Positions 1 to 12,036 are shown, counted from the stretch's first letter. The stretch is DNA of 64,000 nt from Tribonema minus (GCA_017506865.1 JAFCMP010000063.1:250501-314500), one strand, 5' to 3'. Notes: generated by a model from the sequence alone, not told the origin. Translations and numbers: made by a program.

Positions 1-3000
1 AGTCCCCACTGGGAACATGTCCCACGCCGTTGCAGGCAGCCAATTCTCATCGACGACTCTGTCAACAGGGCCAAGTGCGCTATACGGCCAGCGCAGCGCG
101 ACAGCAGCCAGGATGTCCACTGACGGGTCCATGCTGGAGTTGTAATAGTCGTACAGGGTGGTTTGGATCTGAGCCGGGAGCCCCAGCAGCATCGGCACAA
201 AGTAGTCGTTGGTCATGTGCTGGAAGACAGCGGTTACACCAGCTTTGGCTGCATGGAACTTCTCCTCCTCACCCCACTGGGGGGGGGGCGCAGAGCACGG
301 GGCACATTAGGGGGGGGGGGGGGGGGGGGGGGGGGTAGGGGAGTTAGTGTGCGCTGTCGCTCCACCCCATGTACGCTGTCGAACGACGTGTGCACCTGGG
401 GGTTTCGGTTAGGGGTAGGGTTTGACGTCAGCAATCAGTAGCGCTCAACTGCCTGCCCGCAGCCCTCTGCAGCAAGTCAAAGAAATGAAGTGAGAGCAGA
501 GCGCAGTGTGAGTGCAAAACAAAGTTCCCATGCAACGGGCTATAGCAGTACATCGCGCACACCCTCTGTTAAGATATTGAATCGAGCCGAGTCGAGTCGA
601 GCTGGCACAGCAGTATGTGTCACTGATGATGCAGTGATTGAAATGTGTAGAGGGGCACAGCTGCAGTTGCCGGAACAGCTGATTACAGTTGAAGTGGCGC
701 TTGAACTAGGCGCAGCTTTGCCTGGCTCAGCACCAGCCTAACCCTATTCCTATCCCTAAGCCCGCATGTCCTGTAGCCGAATACATGTTATCTGCGCAAT
801 GAGAGACAATTGACTCGGTACATGGCAGGAACCACACATCACTTGCGGCATCATTGCATCTCGCGTGCCCTTGCGCCACGTCACCCTACCAGTAACCCTA
901 ACTACGCTTATCCTTACATTAACCCTAGCACCCTATAGCTGTATGCTACCCCCCTAAGCCTAACTCCAACCCTACCCCTGTATTACCGCCATTGCGCCTC
1001 CGAGTCGCGTGCCCTTGCGCCATGTCACTAAAGCTTTAACCTTAACTAACACTCATCCTTATACAAAGCCTAGCTTTATGCTGCCCGCCCTCAGCCTCGC
1101 TGTAACCCTAACCCTATATCCAAATTTGCGCACTGTCAACCACGCCGCTCCTTCCGAAGCGTCTCACCTGCTTACATGGGTTCAGTGGGCAGTCAAACGG
1201 GTCGCCAATGTCTGTTTCATTGCACACCCTGCACCCCCCCCCCGACTCCCCCTCTAGGTACTCCAGAAACGACGAGTAGTCTGTGCCATTGGGGGCCGAA
1301 CCCCCCAGCTCTGCACAGCGGCGGTTGTGCTCACGCAGCAGCAGCGCGTGCAGTGCAAGCGTGCCGGGAAGCTGCGCGCTGCGCTGGTCGGCGATCGTCC
1401 ACTCTTGAGTCGCGGTGTCAAACAGCGGCAGACCATAGTCGTCGAGCTTCATGGCGCAGCTGGTGCCGTTGCGCAGCGTTGCGCGCTTGGCCAGGTCGCG
1501 GCCGTAGACGCTGCTCAGGTATGCATGCAAGGCGGGGGGGGGGGGGGGTTGGGGGGGGGCATGATGCATGAGCACTGCAAACGCAAGATCATGATGGGGG
1601 GGATTGCTGCAGCTAGCAGTTGTGCGCAGCGGGAAAGAAGTTGAAGATACGCGGGGGAGGGGGGGGGGGAGGGCTTCGGCAGTGGTGTGTGTGTGTATCA
1701 GTAAATCATGTGTTGCATATGGATGCCTGTGTTTGCAGCACCGCGCGGGCGGCCGCAGCTTGGCCTATGGACAACGGGGAAAGGCCAAATGCACTGGCAG
1801 ATGCGCATCAGCACGGAGCAGGCGACACCAGGCACTGCATCCGGCAACTTCGAGCTCATCGACACTACCTCATGCAGCAAAGGCAGCAATGTACTCTTTA
1901 TTAATTCTCGGTCAGGGCGCGAAAAAGCCCAGATGAATGGCATCTACTAGTAACTCGAAAGCTTGCTGTACGGAATCTACATGTCGTGTGATGTACTATG
2001 TGTGCTGGTGTGTACTATAGTATGTGTGTTCGCATGTACGCATGTACGCATGCATGTACGTACGTTTGTATGTAGGGGGGCATACGAATTTATGTGTGTA
2101 TGTAGGTATGCACTTCATTCATTGCATGTATGTATGTATGCACTGCATTCATTGTATGTACTACATATTATGCATGTATGTATGTACGCATGTATGTATG
2201 TATGCATGCATGTCAGCATGCACGCATTTATTTTTCATGAATATTCGCCCAGAGCGCATACCCCAGATGGTGGATGTCCTTGGACTTGCAACCAGAATCT
2301 ACATGTGTTTTTGTGAACACGGTGACCTCGAAAGTGTGACAAGTTGAATGCGCCGCGGCAAAGCCGATCACGTCTAACTGACATCGCCATATTGCATCGC
2401 CCCCCCCTCAAAGTCCCTGTTCATCTGCCCCCGCTTACACTTTGACATGTGCGTCATAACACGCACGTACTTCAGCATGCATGTACAAAGTGTATGTACT
2501 CGGCAACTCACAAGTCCAGGTCAATGAATGATGTGGCCATGTTGAGTGGCCTTCCCTTCAAATTGTCCTTTACGCCTGAGTACGGCACTGTCGTCTGTGC
2601 GGTGCATGAATCCTTATTGCACGGCCGGCACGTAGGGTGCGGGCACTGTGAGTCGTACACGTCGTCGTCGCACGGTATCTGCAGCAATGCACGCAAACAA
2701 GAAGGATCATGTCTGATGAGGCAAGCCACGTGTGATTGCCAACATGGCGCACATCATGATTGTCAAGTGCAGCGAGAAGCATCCGCAGCCGACGGACCAG
2801 AATATTTGTTGCAGGGGCGGGCACGTGGCACTATAAACATTAAGTTGCAGTTCTCAACTGCTGGCCGTGCCGCAGCTGCAAGACTTGCCGACCGGCGCAG
2901 GGGGGGCAGGTATTTACGATTAGCTGGCGCACTCATCACTGGCAGCAGCAGCATTATGCAAAGGCGGAGAGCTCAGTGCTTGGGTAGTGAGTGGCGACAA

Positions 3001-6000
3001 CAGCAACTTGAAGCGCGCATGCACCTGTTTGTGTGCATGTATGTACTAGTATACTTCAACGTGTTGCGCTTACATACCCCAACCGGTTCACTGCATGCAT
3101 CATGATACGTACATACAGTGGCAATGCTGATAACCTGGTCTGCAACTGCCACATGTGCACCATGCTCTGAGTAGGGCAACGGGGAAGTGCCCCGCTCTTG
3201 ACGTTCACCCCAAACTTTAAGTAGGCTAGCGGGCGTGTGCAACAACTTGTCAAGGAAAGGTTGCCTACAAACACAGGTGTGCAGCATGGGCAACTTCAAG
3301 GTAACTCTGAAAGCCCGGGGCCCTGCCAGCGCTATTCGTTTGCAGTTCTGTCAACACCGTTCGACCTGATCTGCGTGTTGACCCAAGAGCCAGCATGCCG
3401 CCTGGACCCCACTTGTTGCAAAGCAAGCAGCTGCTGCGGCAACGAGTTCCCTACTACTGGTACACTTTGTCAAGGGCACCAGTTCTTTTCGAGATTTTTC
3501 AAAAACATGGCTTGAAGCGAAGTACATCTGATGTTTCAATGGTGCATGCATCACTGCACAGACTGCAACTTGAAGTGCTCGCACGCTTCATAGGACATTG
3601 ACTTACAGCGGCCACTGTGACACTGGCGCTGTCGTCTGCTGCTGCTGTGTCCACCAGATCGTAGAAGACCAGCAAGCCCCAGTACGCCCATGCCTGTGAA
3701 ACGATGCAATTGTCACAGCTTGAATAATCCAGCAATTGAACGTAAGTCTCAGTATGAGCGATTCATGATGGCTGGTCAACAAGCACTTGTGTCTATTCGA
3801 GCGTGCACATCATCATGATCATGCCATTGGTCAGCCATGCTGCACCAAGACTGCAACAGTTGCACAAACACCATACATCGAAGCTGCTTCGGAAGCATGT
3901 TATGATTCAACAGCAGTCAGGGCGGGCAAATCCAAGTCGGATCCGCTCTGCGCATCCGTGACCATAAAAGCCCGAAGCAACTGAGACCCTCAGGCTTGGC
4001 CAGTATACTCAAGACCTCAGGCAGAAGTCATATTGACATTGGTCTATGTCATCCCCATGTTGTTACAGTTACTGTAGCCCTATGCCAGCCTGAGGGGAAT
4101 CTGCTGACTACTCACTTCACGTTGTTGAAGTGATATTGAATTTAATGTATGTGGTACTTCGGTTGGTGATTTTGATACTTCAACTTATGCTGAATTCAAC
4201 TGTCGTATCACTGCTCAACGTGCAATAGCACAATTCCACCACTTGAATTTCAACAAACAAGACCTTTTCTGGTGCGTCTGAGTGAGGCCAAAGCTGTATA
4301 TAGACTGCCACTGTCACAGTGCCAACATAGCTCACGAAGTGGTCAAATAATTGAATTATTGCTGGATCTGCCTGTGATTGTTGCTGCATTCAATTTGCCG
4401 GCGCACAGTACTGCAGAAGCTTCTACATTTGAATTCTGAAAAATGGGACCTGAATTCCGAATTTAAACGGACACACAGGCCCTGGCCCAGGGGTGCACTT
4501 GAGAGTCTGCCAGTGCAAATGTACTTCTCTCGATTGACAATGTGATGATGTGGGTTTAAGCGATAGTCATGCCGAGAGATGATAAAATCAAATGCAGCAG
4601 AATTTTTTTTTGTACGCTTACTAATAGGATCCTGAGTGTGGTGCTCCTAACTTTAAGTTAGGGCCCGTGCCGGGTCCTCGAAGGATTGCGACTATAATAA
4701 TTGCGCTTTGTGCGCCTCGGAGTGACTGATTGCCGACGGGTGGCTGCTGGAGGTGAGCGGTTTGCCGAACGGGTGTGGGTCCCGGGGTTCTCACGCGTGG
4801 AATGTACGTCTAATGGCCACCGGTGGCCGGTCTGGGTGCAAAGGAAAAAACCTGCCTCCAACAGGATTCGAACCTGGCCGTTTGTACTAGTAGCGGAACC
4901 AACTGCAGTGCTCCTGGCTTTACCACTAGCTAAAATGCTTCAAGTTGTGCACACTAAGTTGTGCACACTTGGCAGGGTACTACCGTACCCTTCTGGGGTG
5001 CCACCACATGAGATATACCATGTTGAACTTGGACTTGAACATTGACCACAATAATTAAAACTTTGACCTAGTACAGAAGTTCATCTCCAAATTGAAGTTT
5101 GAAAAGTGCTCACAGTGCTCGTAGGATTCTAGTTATATTCAACACTGATGACTTCACTTTTAAAAGAATTCATAACCTCAACATCATGTTCAAATTCAGC
5201 AGCGAACACTGGCAGGGTTCAACCAGACTTTGCCAAAGTGCCATTCAATTTGGTTTCAAGTTGATGCTGCCAGTGGGTCGCGTTTTTCCGATTCAGCCTG
5301 ATCCGCCGAGTCGAGGTCCCATTTTTGCAATTCAATCCTCAGCTGTAGAGCGTATCGAACTTCCTTGAAGGGATTGGGATGATCATGCTCGCGTTGCGCT
5401 GCCTAAGCCAGAGCCGCTGCGCCCGCACAAGACAATGAAGTTCAACACTGCAGTTACTGCTCCATGAACACAATGTCATGTCACTGACTGAGTCAGAGTC
5501 CGACACTATGTGACTGACAGTGTCACAGTCACAGTTAATCACTCACAGTGACTGACACTGTCAGGCTGTGACTGTCCACTTGGCAAGCAATGCCATGGGC
5601 AGGACTGCTACAAAGCATGCCATTGGGAGAATCTGATGTCATAATGATATGTTAGAGCATCTCCACCGATGCCTTCTTCTTGGCCGTCCAACAGCGGCTC
5701 GTGGCAGTCAAAAGGCTAGCCACTTATTGACGTGTCCCAGCTAAAATCTTGCTGGCCGAGTATTGCCACACCGGCAGCATAAAGCTGGCTCATTTGCAAC
5801 CCTTTCGTAAAATCCACCACCAGCTGGCGTCGTCGTGCTTGCGCTGTGCATGCGCGATGCAGCTGCTTTGTGCGTGCAGCGCACGCACCATAAAGTCTTG
5901 AAGCATGCACGTTGCTCGCGTGAAAACAGGTGCAAGCACACTCATGGTGCTAGATACTGCAGCTGCCAACGCGCACGCGCGATGTGTGCTGCGATAACGC

Positions 6001-7205
6001 TGTTGTTTTGCTGTCGAATGAATCAGATGTGCATGACTATGATAAGCTGTACGCACAAGTTCTAGGTTGCGTGGTATTCGTTGTGCAATGCCTGGCGGTG
6101 ATATGCAAAAACCATGCGCCATCGACTGCCGCATCCCAATATGCGAGCCATAGTCGCCTCCAATCTCGCCTCCTGTCTTGGACGGCTAGATTGTCGAGCA
6201 GGTATCATAATGACATCACCCCGCTATAGCCGCCTACTAGTAACTTAAAGATTGCTCAGCTGCCGGTGCGGGGCGACGCCGCCCAACAGCAACTGTTGAG
6301 TTTCAAGCTATCGCCTAGCCGCACAAGAAAGGCACCGGTGGGGACGCTCTTACAGTTACTTTACTATGATATTCAAAGTTTATGCATAATGCCGCATGTA
6401 TCTTCGGGCGCTGCCATCATGATGATTAAGACAGGACAGCTCTGAGTCAGAGGCTCCCGGAGCGCCATAACTTTAATTTTTTTTGCACAATGTCACCTGA
6501 TTCAATGCGAGATTGTTGTATGGCGGCGGGGATTCCGCCTGATACACGTTGCGAAGCACCTGTAAACAGACGGGCGGGGCAGTGACTGTCAGTAAGTTGA
6601 AGTTCAACTTGCCTATCAATGGGTTAAAAACTGACATTGTGTACATTGTGTGTAGATTATCGGTGGTGTCCGACGAGTCGTAACTGACCTCACTGGCGCG
6701 CGCAAGGTAACATCTGATTCATAGTATCTACTTAAAGGCAAAGATTCAAAGGACCACATGCGACTGCATGCGTGTCAATTGGCCAGGCGGAGAATTTCAA
6801 TCGCGTCAAAACTCGCACTACTGTAGGATAAACCGCCGATACAGCGCACATCCACTAGGCATGTCTCTCTGCCCACGTATATATACTGCCAGCAAGCGAC
6901 CAGACCAGATCGAACAAACATCCGCCAACACATTAGTAACTTAAAAATTTGAACAGACTGCCCACCTTCCGTGGCGAGATGCTTATCTGGTCCGGAGGAA
7001 TAGGATCTGTGCCATTGCGCCACCCAAAAGGAGTCTCAGAGGCTCCATATCCCGACAGGGTGCCATTGTTGTTGTATATCCCAGCAGGATCGCGAATTCG
7101 TAGCTGCACATAGCGCTCGAACACAACAGGTTGAGGTTCACCGGCATGGACCCCTAGCCCTGCAATCACCACCATCCAGCGCCACCAGCGCCACCACCTC
7201 GTCAT
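1..7205 (-). CDS. Animal-type haem peroxidase, multi-exon, 3' part outside window
   Basis: Secreted haem peroxidase family (peroxidasin/myeloperoxidase fold), which oxidises small substrates with H2O2. Exons read on the minus strand: 7205-6966 (ATG, W-rich signal peptide, then a family-like N-terminus with YNN and ETPFGWR), 3693-3607 (AWAYWGLLVFYDLVDT, the region that normally reads GQFxDHD), 2678-2512 (IPCDDDVYD, then LNMATSFIDLD), 1513-1168 (SVYGRDLAKRATLR, then LLREHNRRCAEL with the proximal haem His) and 276-1 (EEEKFHAAKAGV..FQHMTNDYFVPMLLG). All splices are GT-AG. Phases agree at 3607/2678 (phase 0) and 2512/1513 (phase 2, giving DLDFSVYG). A short exon may be missing in the 3.3-kb intron between 6966 and 3693. 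The gene continues past base 1. Odd: the distal His position is Tyr and the distal Arg looks displaced by one residue, so activity is doubtful. Poly(C) tracts precede two acceptors. Family assignment is firm; exact exon ends are inferred. Confidence 0.82.
277..1167. repeat. Peroxidase intron: 26-base G run and degenerate telomere-like tandem repeat
   Basis: This intron of the minus-strand peroxidase gene contains a G run at about 310-335 (C on the transcribed strand) plus G-rich DNA directly beside the acceptor at 276. At about 855-1130 there is an imperfect two-copy tandem repeat of roughly 150 bp, each copy opening with GCGTGCCCTTGCGCCA and filled with CCCTAA, CCTTAC and CCCTATA variants of the telomere repeat. 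I see no coding exon in it. Confidence 0.6.
1514..2511. repeat. Peroxidase intron with poly-G runs, TGTA microsatellite and repeat-family copies
   Basis: Long G runs at about 1531-1559 lie just upstream (in transcript sense) of the acceptor at 1513. At 1891-1950 and, more diverged, 2222-2290 are copies of the dispersed repeat whose end reads AATTCTCGCTCAGGGCGCG; a full TIR-bounded copy is at 9105-9394. Bases 1985-2220 are an imperfect TGTA/CATG microsatellite. No exon is evident. Confidence 0.55.
4865..4939 (-). pseudogene. tRNA-like remnant (A and B boxes, no acceptor pairing)
   Basis: On the minus strand an A-box-like TAGCTAGTGGTAAAGC is followed about 40 bases later by a good B box and T arm (CAGGTTCGAATCCTG), then by a T6 run. 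The 5' and 3' acceptor segments do not pair, and no clean 5-bp anticodon stem with a 7-base loop can be drawn. It is best read as a decayed tRNA gene or a tRNA-derived SINE head. It lies in the large first intron of the peroxidase gene. Confidence 0.35.
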
Positions 7206-7764
7206 GCCTATGGATACAGCTTCTTCGTAGCACTCTTGTCAGTCGATCAACTCTCCTGCTAACTCTCCTGCTCCCGCCACACTAGCCCGCTTCTATCAAA
7301 GTTAAACTTGCCTCATGTATCATCACTGCTTGTGGCTCGCTGTGCAGGCGCGTGGCAGATTGCTCTGGCGACGTGCAGTGCGTCTCGCTGTAGGCAGCAG
7401 CAGCAACAGCGGCTTTGTCGAGCTATGTGAGGGCGCAGTGTGCCTGTTCGCTCCCCAATGTCAACGCAAGATTTTTTTTTTTATGAAATCTGAAATCATC
7501 TGTCCCCTCCCGTCTCAGATTGCAAGGGAGCTGCATAGGAAAAATCCCCCCCCCCCCCCCCTTTCATGTATGCGTTGTTCGCTAGCAGTCGCATATTATC
7601 AGCTCAAACGCGCTGCAGGTTGTCACCCGCACATTCATGACGTCGATTACAGTGTATTGCCCAATTCTGAAGTTTCCCTTAAGTTGAAGGCATTTGTTTT
7701 TAAAAACACAAGCCAGAGCCAGCCTAGCCTATGAAATGTTGACAATGGAATTTTGTCGATTGCA
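7206..7764. other. Intergenic stretch upstream of the peroxidase start
   Basis: Between the peroxidase start codon and the plastid-derived insertion. It contains a T10 run near 7471 and a C run near 7548. Open frames here are short and show no family signature. It should hold the peroxidase promoter, but I recognise no specific element. Confidence 0.4.
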
Positions 7765-8158
7765 GATGCTGAATGCTGAATGGATGGGCCAAATTTATAG
7801 ATTTTTAGGCTTAAAAGTGGGCTTAGTTCAATCTCAGATGGAACCTGTACAAAGACGAAAAAACTATAACGGTTACCGCGATATTACTAGTATTTATCAA
7901 ATAGTGAATTGGATTTTGATTTTTTACGTGATAATTTAGTCACTCAAATGAGCGATCTAGTTCAACGACCCTTTAATTTTTGTATTATTGATGAGGTTGA
8001 TTCAATTTTAATTGATGAGGCCCGAACACCACTAATTATTTCTGGACAGTCAAAAATAGAAATAGAAAAAATAATAAAAGCTACAGAAGTGGCAAAATTT
8101 TTGTCAGAAATTAAAGATTACGATGTAGATCAAAAATCAAAAAATATAAGTTTAACAA
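7765..8158 (+). pseudogene. secA: Nuclear insertion of plastid DNA: internal fragment of secA, frameshifted
   Basis: An AT-rich island whose translation is the ATPase core of SecA, the plastid thylakoid preprotein translocase motor. In order it reads [19 protein letters not shown], then RRKNYN, then [38 protein letters not shown] (the DEVD Walker B box) and PLIISGQ. It corresponds roughly to residues 95-225 of a ~900-residue protein, so both ends are missing. A one-base indel near 7890-7905 puts the two halves in different frames. Composition and codon use (AAA, ATT, TTA) differ sharply from the surrounding DNA and look plastid. secA is plastid-encoded in red-lineage algae, so this is a non-functional plastid-to-nucleus transfer. 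The 5' edge is blurred by a short repeat (GCTGAATGCTGAATGG); the 3' edge falls near 8158. Confidence 0.85.
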
Positions 8159-8159
8159 G

Positions 8160-8700
8160 TTCCATCCAGAAGACCAGGGCCGCACCGCAACCACCAGCGA
8201 TACCAAAATTAGATGCCACGCCGCCACGGGCTCTCAGCATCAAGGGTTGAAGTTTACCCAGGCTTGAAGTTAAGTCCGCCAGCGCCGCACACATGGAGTC
8301 ACAGCGCGCAGCGAGCACGCTCCGCTGCCTCGGACTAAGCACATCATGATAGAATGCGTCGCTCGCCACCGTCGCTGCCGCTCCCGCCTGTTTGGCGGCA
8401 GTGAAGTTGACAATTGTGGCCTGCGCTGACTCCAGCTCGAAACCGAGCGCACGCAGCAGCATGGGGCCCCCGCGCACGCTCCCAATTTTTGCGGCAACTT
8501 GAAACACGGCGTTCTCGGCGCGGACTCCGGATGCGCGAGAACGTCCGAATCGTTGAACTTGGCGGCGTCGCGCAGCACGTTCAACAAGTTGGCGGCGTAC
8601 TACTTGAGCGCCGTTTCCGCGGCGGCGCGCGCGGTGGCGGCTGCCTCCGAGTTGCTGCAGCCATCAGCCTGAGCGCTCAGGTGTACTACACAGTATGAGA
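8160..8700 (-). pseudogene. Broken PUB-domain protein gene
   Basis: Minus-strand coding DNA resembling a PUB/PUG domain, the p97/Cdc48-binding module of ubiquitin-pathway proteins such as PNGases and UBXD proteins. Segments seen are YAANLLNVLRDAAKFN, HPESA, then ENAVFQVAAKIGSVRGG and MLLRALGFELE, the last matching the N-x-x-F..GG..LL.ALGF core. The frame is broken twice: a TAG codon just before YAANLL (near 8605) and a one-base frameshift near 8520, between HPESA and ENAVF. Downstream coding-like sequence stops at the secA-derived insertion at 8158, so the C-terminus is lost. The TAG could instead be the end of a 3' splice site (AAGTAG|TAC), but the frameshift would remain unless it is a sequencing error. 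Confidence 0.5.
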
Positions 8701-9104
8701 GCGGCTGCCACTGCGCGGCGCGTCGCATCCGGACTGTACTACAGTATGATAGCAGCGGCACCGCTGCCGCAGACAGAGGTGTCTCCGAAGTATCTTCTGC
8801 CACTACTGCAAGTGCACTGCAAGCGCTCCGCTCTCGGCGGCGGCTATGATGCCCAGGCTGTGCACTGACACGTGCACCATGCCGCCAACGCTGCCGCAGA
8901 AGCCAAGAAACTTTAAGGTATATACATAATTTGCCCATTGGGCACGGAGTAGTTGTAATTACAACAATTGTGGGCTTCATGATGTGCTTGCTGCAGAGTA
9001 TTATGGTCATTTTATGTGTTTTATTTGTGCCACTGGGTTTTGCGCCCTCTGGAGCTGATTAAGTGCACCAATGTGACATCAGCCAGGAGGCACATACTAT
9101 TAGT

Positions 9105-9394
9105 AATTTTTATTAATTCTCGCTCAGGGCGCGAAATAGCCCAGATGATTGGCATCTAGTAGCTGTCAGGACTCTACATGTCGTATGACAGTCTGAAAGT
9201 GTCGCAGCGACAACCACTCAAACGCCGCCGCCGCCAAATGGCATCTCGGGGTCCTCCCCTACGTCCTCCTCCATGTGCCCCCCCCCCCTGGATTCTGCCA
9301 TGTGTGTCATGACACGGCCAGAGTACGCCATGTGGAGCGCTGCCATTAGTACATCTGGGCTTTTTCGCGCCCTGAGCGAGAATTAACAAAAAGT
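9105..9394. mobile_element. TIR-bounded MITE-like element
   Basis: About 43 bases at 9105-9147 recur as an inverted copy at 9352-9394 with few mismatches; the shared core is AATTCTCGCTCAGGGCGCG, then AAAAGCCCAGATG. The element is about 290 bp and codes for nothing. Related ends lie at 1891-1935, 2222-2290, 10225-10260 and 59625-59665. Non-autonomous DNA transposon is an inference from the TIRs; the target duplication is at most a TA and is not convincing. Confidence 0.5.
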
Positions 9395-12036
9395 ACAAAT
9401 GCTGCCACTGGCATGCACTTTGGGATCGCACTCATTGATGCTCACATACATTAAATGTCCGCTCGAGCTATAATTCATGCAATTTAAACCCGGTTCGAAA
9501 CTCCAGACTGAGTCGGAGTAACCCTCAGCTAACCCTAACTCTAAGCCCTAACCCTACTAGTAGTACCGTCAACGGCTGTCACAACTAGGGTTACTATTAG
9601 TAAGTAGCCGTGCTGCCATGTTGAGGTGGCAGCCTGAGTGCTCACCGGTGACCGTGACGTCTAACCCTGCACCATGACCCTCAACAAGTTGAACTGCGAA
9701 AATTTTATGTGCAATCAACAGCTCTTGGTCACCACAGTGCACCAGGCAGTTTAGCGGTCACCGTGGCTGATAGCCTGAGGCAGCATGCGTTGCAAGCAAC
9801 GGACCTGCAAAAAACCTGAAAAGAATGACCTTGTTTCTCTGCACAAAACTCACCTAGTATTGACTAGCAAATGCACTGCATAAATAATATCGCAGGCCCT
9901 ACTGCTGTTGTTCATACACCTGCCAGATTGAATGGATGCAGTGCAGTCACTAAGATACACCACTAAATATATATGCAGCTGCACTACACTGGCAGTAGTG
10001 CAAGGACTTCCCCTCAGGCTACTCTTGTAGCAATTGTTTGACATGCATCCACTGGCACTTATCTGGAAATTTCGTGCCTGAAGCGCATCCATTGAGCCAC
10101 TGCCTGCAAATGCCAAGCCACTTGAGCAAATGCCATGGGCAGCAGCGACACATGAACTTAAGTGCAATCACTGGCAGCAGCCTGAGGCCACATGTCACCT
10201 ATCAGAACTGTTCCTATGTACGTTTATTTGTTTCGCTTCGCTAGGGGCGCGAAAAGCCCTCTCAGAGGCTCTTTGATGTGCACTCAATGCAACATTCCTT
10301 CCTATGTACTTCTATTGAAGTTGCGTCAACTGTGACGTAAACATGCTCACAAAGGCAAACCTTTAAAGTCAGGCACACCATCAATCGAGCAAGACCTGAA
10401 CGTCCAATCATGCGGGCCAGCCAATGTTTGTGTCCTTGGCGTGAGCAAGTTGAACCAATCGAATCACCCATTTCCCATGATGAGCCAATCAGACGAACGC
10501 ATGTTCCCATATGATATACTTGCGAGCAGGTCTGAGCAGGTCTGACCAGGGTCATCAGGGTTAGGGTTTAACTTAGAAGGTGCAGCAGGAGGCGCACTGG
10601 GAGCTGTGCGGCACACTGTGGAAGAAGAGGGGAGGGGATCCCCCTATGGCAACAAGGATGTGGAGCTGGGCGTGCTGCGGGAGCATTCGTTCTTCCTCAG
10701 GCTCAGGTGCGCAGCTGGCGACATCACCCCCCCCAGCCACCTCGTAGACAGTGTGGTTCCTCTCCAACTTCAGAGGCCACTTACTTTACAAAGTCAACAG
10801 CGGCTTTGCGGCAGCAGCAACACCGTGACTGCAGCAGCAGACCGACTTATCTTCATTCAAGAAACGTTACAACAGCGGCATTAATAGCCACAATAGGCGT
10901 GTGGCACCAAGATCACCTACAACAACAACAACAAGAGCGTCATCACCGATGCCCACCAACACTGGTGTTTCTAACACCACCCTTTCTAAAAGAATCATTA
11001 TGGCTATCTTTTATCTTTCGTGTTTAACTTGAAGTGCACATAGCCTGCAGCTGAGTTTTTTCGATTGGATCGCTGCTGTTGGCCTTTCACCCTAAAATAG
11101 TGAGCACATGTGGTGCACTTGCCTCTGCTGGTGGCTCTGCAGCCATTGGGTCCTGTGAATGACTTAAGTGCTTTGGTGCCACTGAGTGCACCGCTTTAGG
11201 TAGGCAAATGAATGTCAGCAGAGAAAGAAGGGCACATGATGCACCTCTGCGGCCCTGAGGGCGTCTTACTAATCATGATGGTCCGGACCAGAGCTCTAGG
11301 CTTACAATTGTACGGCGCGCCTACTAGCCCAGTAGTGGCATGAGCACTGCACTGCTGGCACCATCAGCCTGAGCCTGAGGGAGTGCAGGAACTGCACTGA
11401 ACTTCATTGAATGCACAGTGGAGTTGACCAGAATTACACTCCCAGCATCAATTGCAACACTTGGACAGCGCACGTTGCTCACACTCTTGTAGTGACCTTA
11501 TAACTTGTTCTGCACCAAATCAACCGATTTGACTCTTCACCGTGAAAGGATTCAAAGTTTGTCTCACGGTAAACTTTGTACTAGTAGATGTCGTAGATAC
11601 TATCCGGAGTCCTCACAGCACACCGAACGCCTGCAGCAACTCCATCGCCTATACCTAAATGGCAGTCGACAGCGTTGTACAGCAAGATGTCTTCAACTCG
11701 TATTCGACAAAATCGCTTCTATGACATGCTCAGACTCTGCTCAATGCCCATGGCATGCCGTTCTGCACCCACTGGCACTGGCAGGCTGAGCAACAGCGTG
11801 AGCGTCCAACATGCTGACGTAATCAAGTGGCACCACCACTGTGCTGGCACCAAAACTACTGCCTCCGCCATCAATGCTTGGCACCATGACCACCATGTGA
11901 TGCCAGTGCAACTGAATGCTCTCAACCGCAGCTGCCGTGACGGTAGGCTGTTAACGGTCATTCAGAAGCCACAAAAGTAACGGGGATTGCCAAGAGGTTA
12001 AAGTTCAAAGCATTTCTGCAAAGCAAGCGGGGGAGG
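9395..12036. repeat. Repeat-rich intergenic region
   Basis: No supported gene. At 9520-9560 there are degenerate CCCTAA repeats. About 11235-11680 is an inverted copy of a dispersed repeat also present at 59270-59640 (shared blocks include TCAAATCGGTTGATTTGGTG and CTCTGGTCCGGACCAT), and 9955-10025 matches 59695-59750 in the same inverted sense. A segment at 10589-10700 (+) has exon-like features (CAGCAG acceptor, possible GTGCGC donor, RHTVEEEGRGSPYGNKD) but no partner exon, so I do not call it. Confidence 0.5.

Noticed and set aside
4180-4389. Minus-strand frame as the missing peroxidase exon
   Set aside because: No similarity to the family segment expected between the first exon and AWAYWG, and no fitting splice sites.
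10589-10700. Isolated exon-like segment on plus
   Set aside because: AG and GT boundaries exist, but there is no neighbouring exon and the opposite strand is equally open.
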